This document shows, piece after piece, positions 40,077-49,476 of a DNA stretch of 49,906 bases. Every line of letters begins with the position of its first letter. Positions within the stretch are counted from its first letter, which is position 1. The stretch spans positions 1-49,906 of IMG/VR virus record IMGVR_UViG_3300035564_000090. One strand, 5' to 3'. The notes under the pieces are model-generated. The model was not told the DNA's origin, did no database searches, and worked only from the letters and a program-made list of their open reading frames with translations. Source of the DNA: a virus. The translations under genes were made by a program, and so were the position numbers.

Positions 40077-41900
40077 TTATAGTAAATCATAAAAGTTTTT
40101 TGTTGTTTCAACTGGCACACTGCGAGCATATTCTCTGGTATCATCAAAGTTAAAAATATATTTAGTTCCTGTTTCCATGTTGACAGTTTCTATTAATTCA
40201 ATTTCCCAGTATCCAGAGCTATCACTTGTGATAGTTATTGCATTGCGTGCAGCCATTGTATATGATTTATATTTAGCATAATCTTTATTAAGCCGGGCAA
40301 ATACATTAATCTGAACTGGCAATCCTTGTGTATTCTTTGCCCATCCCCATACAATACAGGTTGTTATACTATCCGGTGTTTCTCCGCCGTAGCTATAATC
40401 AAATCGTACATTATCTATTTGCGGTGTAGTAGTCCCGTCATCAGAATGCAAATATATTTTTACATTGCAAAGTGAGGATGCACTTAAGAATCCATTAAGA
40501 TGCGTCAATATTTCGGCAGCTGTATTTGATTGTGCATAACTTGTCGATACTGCCCATGCTGTACCCGCCCAATAATAACAAACAGTACCTTTTTTTAAGG
40601 CATACTTAATAAGATCATCCCCTATAATGATAGCAGTAATAAGAAAGTTTTCTAAAGCATCCGATCTGAAATAATCTATAGGCTGAATGATAGGGTTAGT
40701 TGTTAGATATCCTATATTGACAGTCATGTTTGCGGTTAATGAAGTTATAGAGGATTGACTATTCCCTGCCTGGAAAATCACTTTAAATTGTCCATACTTT
40801 TCACCAATAACCGGCATGGATGCACAATGAGCATTAAAATCTAATTGGCTATTAGACTGCGCATAACTACCATCTGATGTGACCCAGGAAGACCCATTCC
40901 AATATAAATAATTTCCAGATCGTCCAATCTGCAAAGTGTATCGGGGTGCATTTGATTCTGTGGTAACAAATGAATTGAATGAACGTATAGAGCCATCCCC
41001 GGTATGCTCTAGCTCTGGACAAGTCACGCTTGTTTCTATATAGATATATTCAGGCACAGTATAGCCAGGTGTATAATTTGCAGTATGTTGTACAGTCGAA
41101 TAAACTATAAAATCTTTGATCTTAAAGTTTGGTATTCTGGAGCCTGCCGCTGTTAGGTTCCCTACTCGTAAATAGTTAATACTTGACGTCCTGGCGCCGG
41201 TCTGTGTTGCCGTAGTTCCATATTGCGTCCCATTCAAAAATAACCGGGTTGCTCCCGTTGTTAAATCCATATCAAACTCAAATTCGTATTCAGTGCCGGC
41301 AACAGGAGACCATGCGCCGAGCGAGTAATTAGGAATTATATAATTCCCTAATGAATTGCATACTCTCAATGTTAGGTTGCCACCTGCTGAATGGAAAAAA
41401 GCTGCCGAGTTTGAATCATCAGTAGTAGTACCGCCAATTGCAAATGGATATTGGTCTTGCGCGGGTATTCCCGAATAGTTAGGAATGTATTTAAATTTGA
41501 CCGTAAGCGTTTGTTGCCAAGGGGCATTCCCAGCGGCTGCAAAGGTAACATACTTTTGCACGCCACCCGTTAGATCAAGCACACCACCAGCTATAGCAGC
41601 ACCGCCATAAGCCGTTCCCGTTCCTACTCCATCACTCCAATTGGTATTAATTATCGAATTAAACTTGGCACCAAATGAAGCAGAAACAGGCCGTTGATCT
41701 TTTTGCCTGCATATGCTGGCCGCAAATTCTGCTTTTGTGTTATCATAAGTAAATTCTGTATCGGATATAAAATTTTGAGTAAAGGGAGCTGCCCCAATTT
41801 GTAATTTTAATTTTCCAACACCATCGATAATCTCAATTGCATTTGTATCATATGAATAATCCGTAGGTGTTAAAAAATCATATTCTTTTGTAAAGCTCAT
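40077..41900 (-). CDS. Virion surface protein with LamG-like domain
   Basis: 607 residues inserted between portal and protease. About 90-270 fit a concanavalin/LamG fold (ATRLFLNGTQYG, NYLRVGNLTAAGSR). Two related segments follow (YLYWNGSSWVTSDGSYAQSN and CYYWAGTAWAVSTSYAQSN). Probably displayed on the head and carbohydrate binding; this is inferred. Confidence 0.6.
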   Translation of the reverse strand: MSFTKEYDFLTPTDYSYDTNAIEIIDGVGKLKLQIGAAPFTQNFISDTEFTYDNTKAEFAASICRQKDQRPVSASFGAKFNSIINTNWSDGVGTGTAYGGAAIAGGVLDLTGGVQKYVTFAAAGNAPWQQTLTVKFKYIPNYSGIPAQDQYPFAIGGTTTDDSNSAAFFHSAGGNLTLRVCNSLGNYIIPNYSLGAWSPVAGTEYEFEFDMDLTTGATRLFLNGTQYGTTATQTGARTSSINYLRVGNLTAAGSRIPNFKIKDFIVYSTVQHTANYTPGYTVPEYIYIETSVTCPELEHTGDGSIRSFNSFVTTESNAPRYTLQIGRSGNYLYWNGSSWVTSDGSYAQSNSQLDFNAHCASMPVIGEKYGQFKVIFQAGNSQSSITSLTANMTVNIGYLTTNPIIQPIDYFRSDALENFLITAIIIGDDLIKYALKKGTVCYYWAGTAWAVSTSYAQSNTAAEILTHLNGFLSASSLCNVKIYLHSDDGTTTPQIDNVRFDYSYGGETPDSITTCIVWGWAKNTQGLPVQINVFARLNKDYAKYKSYTMAARNAITITSDSSGYWEIELIETVNMETGTKYIFNFDDTREYARSVPVETTKNFYDLL

Positions 41901-41912
41901 TTCCCCTTTTCC

Positions 41913-43025
41913 TTATGCCACATAATAGGTGTTATTCAACTTCTTTTTTATCATGTTCCAATAAGAAGTTGTTGCCGAGTAAGCCTCTATATTCGCCTTA
42001 ACTGCGTTAGATGCTGTATTGATAGTATGTAATATCATACCACCTATCACATATATTTCAGGCAGCCCAATGCCCCTGCCTAATATCGCATTAATATCTG
42101 TTGGTAATGCTGTCCGGGCTGCGCTTAATGTGCCGTACATAGTTTGAGCCATTAGCATTATGTAAGGTGTAGTTTTTGCATTTGTGGCGATAACGTAAAA
42201 ATTTAGATAACTGTTATTATCTGCCTCTACCAATGCCCACGGATTGCCGGTTCCCGGGTCTGGATTGTAAGCAAGCCTGCCTGTTCCCGTAGTGATCACT
42301 GGAAAGCCTGCATTATTCGCAAATCGCAAATATCCATTAACACCACTTTTGTACATGACAGGGATCCCCGTTGTAGATGTTACTGCCGCCAAAGTGCTGC
42401 GTAAGTCTTCATCTATGAATACCCCTTGGCTAATAGAAAACTGCGCATGTGAAGCCAGGGAGCCATTGCCTCCTGTCACAAAATCTGCAAGAAGCGCCCC
42501 GGATTCGTTAATATATCCGGCATGATTATGTAGCCTCCAATGCGTAGCGCCATCCATACGCATCCCGTGACGTTCGTCTAACAAAGAAAATGCTGTCTTA
42601 TTTGTAAAATCCCATAGCACCCAGGCTACAAGCACTTTATTCTCTACGTGGTCATAGTCTATGGTTTGTGTTTCGTGTAACAGCCCATCACTATCAAAGT
42701 AGATAAGGTGTAAACCTTCCACATCTCCTATCACAACAGTGCGTGCTACACTCTGGGTGACTTTTGTTCCTTGGTAATAATAATAGTAAGATGTGCCTGT
42801 TGGTGTAATTGTAAAAGTGCGAGTCCCAACTACAAAGCTTATAGCAGAACTGGCAACATCCGGCTGTCCGGTTGCATCACATGGAAAGCCTGTTGGCTCT
42901 TTAGTATCTGCAAAAATATTATTAAGCAATGTGATGTCTGTGTATAATTCTAAAAGCTGCGCATTGATTTTTGCCCTATGTGCGGAGGCAGTCTCTAAAT
43001 TGACTAATGGGTCATAACCGGCCAT
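41913..43025 (-). CDS. Virion fibre-like protein
   Basis: 370 residues; N-terminal helical start (NLETASAHRAKINAQLLELY), beta middle and a Gly/Ser/Thr-rich C-terminus resembling fibre proteins. Part of the four-gene cassette between portal and protease. Function is inferred from position. Confidence 0.55.
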   Translation of the reverse strand: MAGYDPLVNLETASAHRAKINAQLLELYTDITLLNNIFADTKEPTGFPCDATGQPDVASSAISFVVGTRTFTITPTGTSYYYYYQGTKVTQSVARTVVIGDVEGLHLIYFDSDGLLHETQTIDYDHVENKVLVAWVLWDFTNKTAFSLLDERHGMRMDGATHWRLHNHAGYINESGALLADFVTGGNGSLASHAQFSISQGVFIDEDLRSTLAAVTSTTGIPVMYKSGVNGYLRFANNAGFPVITTGTGRLAYNPDPGTGNPWALVEADNNSYLNFYVIATNAKTTPYIMLMAQTMYGTLSAARTALPTDINAILGRGIGLPEIYVIGGMILHTINTASNAVKANIEAYSATTSYWNMIKKKLNNTYYVA

Positions 43026-43028
43026 ATG

Positions 43029-43187
43029 TCACCCCTTCCATATCCTGGAATCGTCCCAGTTTTCGGAATCGTCCCAGATATAAATTTTATTAAAATCGTA
43101 CGTAACGTCAGTATTAAGGCACCATGCTGTTATCTGCCTTAAACGTCGATAAAATACCGATGGCAATCGAAGCATAAAATTAAGCAT
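43029..43187 (-). CDS. Small Trp/Asp motif protein
   Basis: ATG 43187 after TTTGGAG, overlapping the upstream stop. 52 residues ending in a repeated motif (IWDDSENWDDSRIW). The DNA shows a repeated GGAATCGTCCCAG. Such W-D repeats occur in phage virion proteins. Confidence 0.5.
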   Translation of the reverse strand: MLNFMLRLPSVFYRRLRQITAWCLNTDVTYDFNKIYIWDDSENWDDSRIWKG

Positions 43188-43533
43188 TGGGGGTATCTCC
43201 AAAGTAGGCAAGAATCTTGCCGCTTGTTAATGTCACAGATGAAAAAGTCATAGGCACATACATTCCTATCTGAAAAAGCTGTGTTGCAATGGCAGTATCG
43301 CCTACATATTCGGATGGAAAAGTCATAGCTGCAATAGTTGCATTATCCTGGACAAAAAAGCCTATAAAGACTTTGTCTGTTGGAGCTGCGTGTGCTGCGG
43401 TGTCTGTGATCACTTTAAAACCTGTGCCGCCCATCGAGTTCATAAGAAGCGAACCAATATTGATAACAGCTCCATTTTCTGTGATAACTCGCGGATTACC
43501 AGCATACATACTACTTAAATTTGTTTTGTCCAT
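43180..43533 (-). CDS. Small virion/decoration-like protein
   Basis: 117 residues, beta-rich, next to the portal gene. FKVITDTAAHAAPTDKVFIGFF, later MTFSSVTLTSGKILAYFG. No family is recognised; probably a head or spike protein. Confidence 0.55.
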   Translation of the reverse strand: MDKTNLSSMYAGNPRVITENGAVINIGSLLMNSMGGTGFKVITDTAAHAAPTDKVFIGFFVQDNATIAAMTFPSEYVGDTAIATQLFQIGMYVPMTFSSVTLTSGKILAYFGDTPNA

Positions 43534-43545
43534 TCTACCCCTCCA

Positions 43546-45678
43546 TTACTTTTTTCTACCAAGCACCACACATCGGCATTGACAAATATTTCCGGCGCTT
43601 GCGCCCATGCTGCTATCACCTGGATACTGCATAAGCTCACCAGACACTTCAAAAGGTTCATCTATTGGAACTACAGGATTAGGAACACCAACCGATGTAT
43701 GATCAAACTTATTGCCTTCTGAATATGCTCTAACTCTATCATCATATTCCGGTAACCATTCTTTTTCTTCAATATCAGATTTCTTGTAACGTTCAAGCGC
43801 CCCATAGTTGGCACTGCCGATTGTTTCCGTACGCGCGATGTTTTCAGCTCGACTTGCTGGCATATCCTGCCCGATAAGTTTTCCATAAGTCTCTTGGATA
43901 TTCTTTTCAATATCCATGATTGACCCGGCATTCTTAATTGTTTGTGATATTGTGTCGCGTAGTTCAAGTTTTGTTGTTAAGTTGATTTGCTTGGCTTTAT
44001 CAAGCCCTTTTTTATTTAAAAACTTTGTTATACTTTCATCGAACAAATAGAATTCGGGCTTTGCGCCTATTAGAGTTGATGCGGTCTTAACACCATTATA
44101 AATGGATTTTACCCACGGTTTTTTTAAAGCAGCTACAACAGAAATATTTAAGCTCTTATTAAAATATTCATCTAAAGCCTCATTAAGTGCGGCCTCTTGC
44201 TGTTTGGCGCTCATGCTTTTTTTAAGCTTCGAGGACAATAGCTTTTTAAATTCCGCTTCCTGTTTGCTTCCAAATGCGGCAGATGCTGCAATAAAGCCAG
44301 GCTCTTCTTTTTCTGCCTTTGTAACAAATTCATCCCAATAGGCTTTTTTTATATTCGGGGAATAGCTTTTAATCGTCACAAGGTCGACAATACTTTTTTC
44401 AAGTTCTTGCTGCGCTTCTGCTTCCTGTACCAATGTCTCACCACTAAAGGATGTAGGAGCAGGAAGCAGTTCTCGCATCCGCTTATCTCCAATGCCTGTG
44501 TTATCAGGAGCATAGCCAATTGATTCTCGCGCTTCATTGAGAGTAAGCAAATTTGCATTCCATCCTTGTAGTCCGGTGTCGCGTTTAAACAATAAATCAT
44601 TAGGCACAATATTATCATAGATAACAATTATTTGATCACCATCGGGATACTGCATAACTAATTTGTCATTAACAAAAAACTCCCATTTATCTAATTTTGG
44701 TTTGCGAGTAAATTTACTATAAATATGCTCTGCCGCTTCAATTGTTGCACGGTTAGAGTTTTCCACCTGTCCCTTAAGCTCTGGGGGAACAGCAAAATGT
44801 TGACGCGCTTGATCAAAAAGTCCTGCACGTGATTTGACATAATCAGCCTCACGCTGATTAATTCCAACTGGCGTAACTATTGTTTTGTCGCCATTGATAA
44901 AAGCAGGCGCTCTATTTTTTCCGCGTAACCTATCAATCCATGACTGCTTGGCAGCATCTATATCTTGCTGTGACCTAAAAATGGAACTTACAATAATTTC
45001 AGGGGTGGCATTATTGGAAAAGAAATCTTTTTGATATTTGATCATAAAATTTTCAAGATCAATTTCATCGTCCATTAATTCGACAGCGCCCCGTCCTCGA
45101 TCGTAAGGATTCCAAGCGTTACAATCTCGCATTATTAACATATCATTCGGGTCGACCATTATATAACGCGAACGGCCAGTTCCTGTGGTAGAGCTGACGC
45201 GATAGTAAGGCATCGTTGACGAAGGAAAAGAAAGAATCCAGTTTGGCGGAACTGTAAAAAGTTCATAGGGCAATCCACGGGCATCACGCATAATAATAAA
45301 GGCGAATTCTCCACATAGTTCATAATAAATTGGGAAAAACTTATAGAACGAAAATGAATCTATGTTTTTCTCTGATTTGCAGGGCTTTTCAAGCAACGCC
45401 CATATAGGATGGTCAATGGGCTTTGCTTTGTGCTCATTGGCTATCCACTCCGCCTTTCGATATACTTTGAAATGGCGCGCGTCCGCTGCCAGGTCATCGC
45501 TTACCCGGTGCAAGTCTTCGAGCAATGGTGATACGTGATAAGCTTCAAGCTTGGCAAGGGTATTACCGCCGGGCGGCCTTGACCAGAGGCGTTCAAACAC
45601 CTGTTGAATTGTAGCAGGTGTAGAATTGTTGTCATTTCGAGAAGTTGCTTTTTTTTTACCAAATCCCAAAAAATCCAT
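43546..45678 (-). CDS. Portal protein fused to MuF-type head morphogenesis domain
   Basis: 710 residues. The HK97-type portal covers about 1-400 (NEHKAKPIDHPIWALLEKPC, MRDCNAWNPYDRG, FAVPPELKG). A MuF/SPP1 gp7-like domain lies at the C-terminus (ARTETIGSANYGALERYKKS, DDRVRAYSEGNKFDHTS, CQCRCVVL). Joining these is seen in some phages. It forms the DNA portal and a minor head component. Confidence 0.88.
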   Translation of the reverse strand: MDFLGFGKKKATSRNDNNSTPATIQQVFERLWSRPPGGNTLAKLEAYHVSPLLEDLHRVSDDLAADARHFKVYRKAEWIANEHKAKPIDHPIWALLEKPCKSEKNIDSFSFYKFFPIYYELCGEFAFIIMRDARGLPYELFTVPPNWILSFPSSTMPYYRVSSTTGTGRSRYIMVDPNDMLIMRDCNAWNPYDRGRGAVELMDDEIDLENFMIKYQKDFFSNNATPEIIVSSIFRSQQDIDAAKQSWIDRLRGKNRAPAFINGDKTIVTPVGINQREADYVKSRAGLFDQARQHFAVPPELKGQVENSNRATIEAAEHIYSKFTRKPKLDKWEFFVNDKLVMQYPDGDQIIVIYDNIVPNDLLFKRDTGLQGWNANLLTLNEARESIGYAPDNTGIGDKRMRELLPAPTSFSGETLVQEAEAQQELEKSIVDLVTIKSYSPNIKKAYWDEFVTKAEKEEPGFIAASAAFGSKQEAEFKKLLSSKLKKSMSAKQQEAALNEALDEYFNKSLNISVVAALKKPWVKSIYNGVKTASTLIGAKPEFYLFDESITKFLNKKGLDKAKQINLTTKLELRDTISQTIKNAGSIMDIEKNIQETYGKLIGQDMPASRAENIARTETIGSANYGALERYKKSDIEEKEWLPEYDDRVRAYSEGNKFDHTSVGVPNPVVPIDEPFEVSGELMQYPGDSSMGASAGNICQCRCVVLGRKK

Positions 45679-46203
45679 TTACTTATTAAACTCCTGTTCT
45701 ATCCACATATCAATGTCATAGTCAATTCCGCCCTGGATAGACTCACCGATCATTCTATTTTTGATGCGCTTAAGGATTAGACCAATGGCATATTCCTCTT
45801 CGATTTGTTCCTTAAGAAGTCCAGCCGGGTCATTAAGCCATTGACTGGTAAGCATAGCACCAACTGTTTGCGCGGTTGCATTGATTTCCATAAGCATGGC
45901 GGTTGTAGTTTTTTCAATTTCAAGAATCATTGAAAAGGTGGAAAGTAAGTCAAATTTCGTTTCTACATCGTTCGGGGGTGCTATCTCAATTATACCCGGC
46001 TCAATAACCATGTGTATATCTTTAATATGGTCAGCTACAATTTGAGAATGCAAAAATTCACCTTTTGCCTGCGAATTAAGGAATTGGGCTATACCATTTA
46101 ACCCGGCTATATATGCCATATGACAAAAACGTTGATATTTGACCGAGTTTGAAAGTTCATGGTAGTATTGACGGCTTAATAATGCTTGAATTGAATTATT
46201 CAT
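45679..46203 (-). CDS. ftn-like: Ferritin-like protein with full ferroxidase centre
   Basis: 174 residues, the size of bacterial ferritins. By alignment to E. coli FtnA from memory, the ferroxidase residues are present: E16, Y23, E49, H52, E97, Q133, E136 (FtnA E17, Y24, E50, H53, E94, Q127, E130). The four-helix layout fits. The family oxidises Fe(II) and stores Fe(III). It is the first gene of the structural operon, its stop directly before the portal start. The predicted transcript begins at or next to the ATG, and no RBS is seen. Confidence 0.8.
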   Translation of the reverse strand: MNNSIQALLSRQYYHELSNSVKYQRFCHMAYIAGLNGIAQFLNSQAKGEFLHSQIVADHIKDIHMVIEPGIIEIAPPNDVETKFDLLSTFSMILEIEKTTTAMLMEINATAQTVGAMLTSQWLNDPAGLLKEQIEEEYAIGLILKRIKNRMIGESIQGGIDYDIDMWIEQEFNK

Positions 46204-46210
46204 GACAAAA

Positions 46211-46239
46211 ATAGTAATGTATTATTATTTATATGTCAA
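46211..46239 (-). promoter_or_regulatory. Late promoter for ferritin-portal operon
   Basis: TTGACA (46234-46239), 17-nt spacer, TACTAT (46211-46216) on the minus strand. The expected start falls near 46204, next to the ATG (46203). Confidence 0.75.
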
Positions 46240-46266
46240 GCATACATTACTAAAATAGTAAGGTAT
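46212..46266. promoter_or_regulatory. Three-site operator between head and packaging operons
   Basis: TAGTAATGTAT (46212-46222), ATACATTACTA (46242-46252) and TAGTAAGGTAT (46256-46266). Sites 1 and 2 are a perfect 11-bp inverted repeat, site 3 differs at one base. Site 1 covers the -10 of the minus promoter, site 3 touches the -35 of the plus promoter. Confidence 0.75.
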
Positions 46267-46268
46267 AG

Positions 46269-46297
46269 TTGACTATTTAAGAAAAATGCTATATTTT
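46269..46297 (+). promoter_or_regulatory. Promoter of the packaging operon
   Basis: TTGACT (46269-46274) with TATTTT at 17-nt or TATATT at 15-nt spacing. GAGG lies before the ATG at 46314. Confidence 0.6.
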
Positions 46298-46313
46298 AAA
46301 AACGAGGCATAAT

Positions 46314-46523
46314 ATGAGTTGTAATAATTGCGAATGTAAACAGAAAAAAGTAACTCCAATAACATTTCCATTGATTTCTCAAATGACAGGAATTGTCGAT
46401 CTATCATTAACCTTATGCCCAGATTGTTTAGAAGAGGTGCGGGGTTCCACTTTTGATACTAGCGAAAAGCTCATAAATGAAATATCACGAATTAAAAAGC
46501 ATTATGAGCGACGATCAATCTAA
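46314..46523 (+). CDS. Zinc-finger-like small protein
   Basis: 69 residues with CNNCECK at 3-9 and CPDC near 35-38, probably zinc binding. First gene before the terminase; its end overlaps the small terminase start. Role unknown, possibly packaging-related. Confidence 0.65.
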   Translation: MSCNNCECKQKKVTPITFPLISQMTGIVDLSLTLCPDCLEEVRGSTFDTSEKLINEISRIKKHYERRSI

Positions 46524-46893
46524 CGGTGGCGAATGGGAAATTGAACCTAATCTACATTATAAGAATATTAAAGCGCGCAAAGAAAAAATAAATATTCATG
46601 TTCAAGATTTAATTTTAAAGGAATTACTGAAAAAAAGACCAGATAATCCGGACGGCAAAAATGATCTTATTGTCATGTTTGACAATATTATGGAGCTTAT
46701 AAAAGACCCCGATTCACGGGTAAAGGCAATGGGAATTAAACTTATGACCGATCTGATATCAAAAACCGAAAGTGTAATTTTTCACCCGGCTATTGCTGCC
46801 ACTATCGATATAGATAATATTGGGCTTACTGAATACCAAAAAGAATTATTTATGACACTTATGCAAAGAGCTAACAAAAGGCTAACAGGATAA
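46504..46893 (+). CDS. terS: Terminase small subunit
   Basis: 129 residues from ATG 46504 (46477 is a possible earlier start). Helical, with an N-terminal region that could bind DNA and a C-terminal oligomerisation segment. Assigned mainly by its place directly before TerL, as for many TerS. Stop and the TerL ATG are 2 nt apart. Confidence 0.7.
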   Translation: MSDDQSNGGEWEIEPNLHYKNIKARKEKINIHVQDLILKELLKKRPDNPDGKNDLIVMFDNIMELIKDPDSRVKAMGIKLMTDLISKTESVIFHPAIAATIDIDNIGLTEYQKELFMTLMQRANKRLTG

Positions 46894-46894
46894 T

Positions 46895-48505
46895 ATGCAA
46901 TTAAAATTATCCAATTACCGCAAAATTAATATCCAAATGGCTCAACAAAATTTCTATCATTATTGCTCATTGATGTTTTCGGATTATTATTCGTATCATG
47001 GATATGTAACTAAAGACTCAAAAATTGTATATCCATGCTATGACTTTGATTTGCCTGGATTAAGCCAAGATGCAAAAGCGCTACTTATCCAATACAAAAA
47101 CTATGATAATATCATAGATGCAGTAGAAAAAAAAGCATTGCATATTGACCCCATCATATCCGAACTAATGAAACGCGAGAATGAATTTAGTGCTATTCGC
47201 AAAAAATATCTATTTTATTTTTGTAATTATTTGCAGGCATTCTATGAATCAAGAATGAAAAATAAGGAAGGCAGGCCGTATAAAAAACTTATTATTAACA
47301 TGCCGCCACGTGCTAAAAAAACTTTGACCTTAAAACTTTTTACCTGTTGGATGTTAGGTAATTATCAAAATCAAAAGATTTTTGCAGTGTCTTATAATAG
47401 GGATTTGTCGGTAAGGTTTGGAAAGGATATTAGAAACACAATTGAAAGCGAAGTTTTTGGAGATGGTGCTATAACTTTTCAGGATATATTCCCAGACGTT
47501 AGAATTAAAAAAGGTGATGGCGCTAAAGAATGTTGGAGCCTGGAAGGGCAACACTTCACTTTTTTGTCGACTTCACCAACTAGCACGCAGACCGGAATCG
47601 GGTTTAACATTGCGCTTATTGATGATATTATCAAGAATGCTGTGCACTATTACAATGAAAAGCGCACAGCCGACGATTGGGAGTATGTGGTCAATACCTT
47701 GTTAAGCCGTAAAGAAAACTCTGAAGCGCGAATTGTAGTTGTTATGCACCGGTGGGGAAAAGATGACATTTGCGGTAAATTGTTGGAAAAAGAGGGAAAG
47801 GAATGGGCGGTTATTAAATTCCCTGCTTATGATGTTGAACATGATATTATGCTTGACCCATCAATTATGACAAAAGAGGATTACCTTAATCGCAAAACAT
47901 TAACTAATGTAGATATTTTTGCGGCTAACTATATGCAACAAATAATGGAACTTGAAGGTTATTTGTATGCGCCTTTTCAAACTTATGATAAAAACACTTT
48001 GCCGGAAAAGTTCGAGTTTGTAGGATTCTATGAGGATACAGCAGATCAAGGGGACGATTATTTGGCAGGAGGATTTTTTGGATATCTTAAAGGCAAGGCT
48101 TATATGCTGGAAATTATTTATACGCAAATTAATGCAGAGATAACAGAAATTGAAACCTGCGACACAATAATTAAACTTAAGGCCACCACCGGAATTATTG
48201 AATCAAATTCAGGCGGCCACGCCTATGCCAGGAATATACGGCGTATCCTAGAAGAGCGTAAATGCTATTTCTGTTCGGTCAATGAATTTACACAATCAGA
48301 AAATAAGCAGGCGCGCATTTTGACCAATCGTACAAATGTTACGAATAATATAATAATGCCTTTTGATTGGAATTTACGCTGGCCTGAATTTTACAAACAT
48401 GTGAACGGTATAAAAATTAAAGGAACATGGGAGCACGACGATGCAGAGGATATGCTAACCGGCATTTATGAAAAATATATTGATTATACGCCATTGACAT
48501 TTTGA
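46895..48505 (+). CDS. terL: Terminase large subunit
   Basis: 536 residues. ATPase: P-loop region INMPPRAKKTLTLK near 130, Walker B NIALIDDIIKN near 230, and VVMHRWGKDD near 285. Nuclease: FYEDTADQGDDYLAGG near 378, GIIESNSGGHAYARN near 432, DDAEDMLTG near 515. The P-loop has Lys where a Gly is usual. It packages DNA into the prohead and cuts it. GGATAAT precedes the ATG. Confidence 0.93.
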   Translation: MQLKLSNYRKINIQMAQQNFYHYCSLMFSDYYSYHGYVTKDSKIVYPCYDFDLPGLSQDAKALLIQYKNYDNIIDAVEKKALHIDPIISELMKRENEFSAIRKKYLFYFCNYLQAFYESRMKNKEGRPYKKLIINMPPRAKKTLTLKLFTCWMLGNYQNQKIFAVSYNRDLSVRFGKDIRNTIESEVFGDGAITFQDIFPDVRIKKGDGAKECWSLEGQHFTFLSTSPTSTQTGIGFNIALIDDIIKNAVHYYNEKRTADDWEYVVNTLLSRKENSEARIVVVMHRWGKDDICGKLLEKEGKEWAVIKFPAYDVEHDIMLDPSIMTKEDYLNRKTLTNVDIFAANYMQQIMELEGYLYAPFQTYDKNTLPEKFEFVGFYEDTADQGDDYLAGGFFGYLKGKAYMLEIIYTQINAEITEIETCDTIIKLKATTGIIESNSGGHAYARNIRRILEERKCYFCSVNEFTQSENKQARILTNRTNVTNNIIMPFDWNLRWPEFYKHVNGIKIKGTWEHDDAEDMLTGIYEKYIDYTPLTF

Positions 48506-48507
48506 TT

Positions 48508-48861
48508 ATGGGAAAATATTTAAGCGCTATAAAATTTATTCGTCTTTTTAAATTGTGTAATAAAGCAGTTATAACTCTATGGGGTGGAAAATGCGCATTC
48601 CCGGGCTGCATACATAAACCAGCAGGACATTATCTAACTACATACAATGGTCATTGGGGGTTATTCAATCCTCTTAAAGCATATGCTTCGTGCAAATATC
48701 ATGTTACAATTCTTAAGCCGCTTATAGATATTTACATTAAAAGAAATAATATGATAAGCCAAATAACTTTTAAAGAATCAAATATTTATATAAAAGTTAA
48801 AAATCAACTTAAGACAATAATAAATTTTAATTACAAGATAACAAATGAAAAAAATATTTAA
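48508..48861 (+). CDS. Hypothetical protein downstream of TerL
   Basis: 117 residues, basic, with CAFPGC near 29-34. The ATG is 2 nt after the TerL stop. No family is recognised. Confidence 0.55.
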   Translation: MGKYLSAIKFIRLFKLCNKAVITLWGGKCAFPGCIHKPAGHYLTTYNGHWGLFNPLKAYASCKYHVTILKPLIDIYIKRNNMISQITFKESNIYIKVKNQLKTIINFNYKITNEKNI

Positions 48862-49237
48862 AGATTTCCAAGACTTAACCCCGGAACAAGTTGTAGAAAA
48901 AATAAAAAAAGAATTCGATATGATCGACAAGCAAGATGCAGGCAGAACTATGACACGTGTACCGCATATAATGAAAGCTTTTTTTAAGGCGCAAGGAATA
49001 TTTTTACAGACGGCAATTGAAAATGGCTTACTTATGTATATGTACTTAATCTTATATAGAGAACAAAACCCTAAAAAATTTGACACATACGATGCTTTTA
49101 TGGTAAAGTTTTATAAGCAAAGTGTTGAAAATAGGAGGTCTTTTTATGAACGCAATTATCGATCCTGCATTGATAGCGGCAATAATCACAATAATTCAAG
49201 TGATCAAACGGATAACGAAAAAGAAAGTGGTAAATAA
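48845..49237 (+). CDS. Hypothetical protein overlapping holin
   Basis: 130 residues; helical N-terminal part (LTPEQVVEKIKKEFDMIDK), then an Asn/Ser-rich tail. Its last 92 nt overlap the holin gene in another frame. No motif is recognised. Confidence 0.6.
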   Translation: MKKIFKDFQDLTPEQVVEKIKKEFDMIDKQDAGRTMTRVPHIMKAFFKAQGIFLQTAIENGLLMYMYLILYREQNPKKFDTYDAFMVKFYKQSVENRRSFYERNYRSCIDSGNNHNNSSDQTDNEKESGK

Positions 49238-49445
49238 TAATGTATGGAAAGTAATTGTTTTAATCCTGGGTGTTCCAATGGCTGCCATATCAATAATGGC
49301 AGAGTGGAATCAATACCAGGCGCTGCCGCTATTAGAAATAATCGGGAAAGGGCTGTTAAAAAGTTTTCTTTATGCGGCAGCGGCTTCGCTGTCATATCAA
49401 ACAGCGAAGCTAACTAAAAAGTCTGTAAGCAAGAAAAAAGCATAA
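49146..49445 (+). CDS. Holin-like membrane protein
   Basis: ATG 49146 after ATAGGAGG. 99 residues with a hydrophobic segment at 7-22, a basic linker (RITKKKV) and further hydrophobic helices near 33-48 and 66-84, ending basic (SVSKKKA). The size and layout fit a phage holin that opens the membrane for lysis. Confidence 0.65.
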   Translation: MNAIIDPALIAAIITIIQVIKRITKKKVVNNNVWKVIVLILGVPMAAISIMAEWNQYQALPLLEIIGKGLLKSFLYAAAASLSYQTAKLTKKSVSKKKA

Positions 49446-49472
49446 TTACTTTTTATAAGAAAAAAAGTAATT
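49444..49472. terminator. Bidirectional terminator
   Basis: AATTACTTTTT (49444-49454) / AAAAAGTAATT (49462-49472), 11-bp stem with A/T runs on both sides, between convergent genes. Confidence 0.75.
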
Positions 49473-49476
49473 AAAA

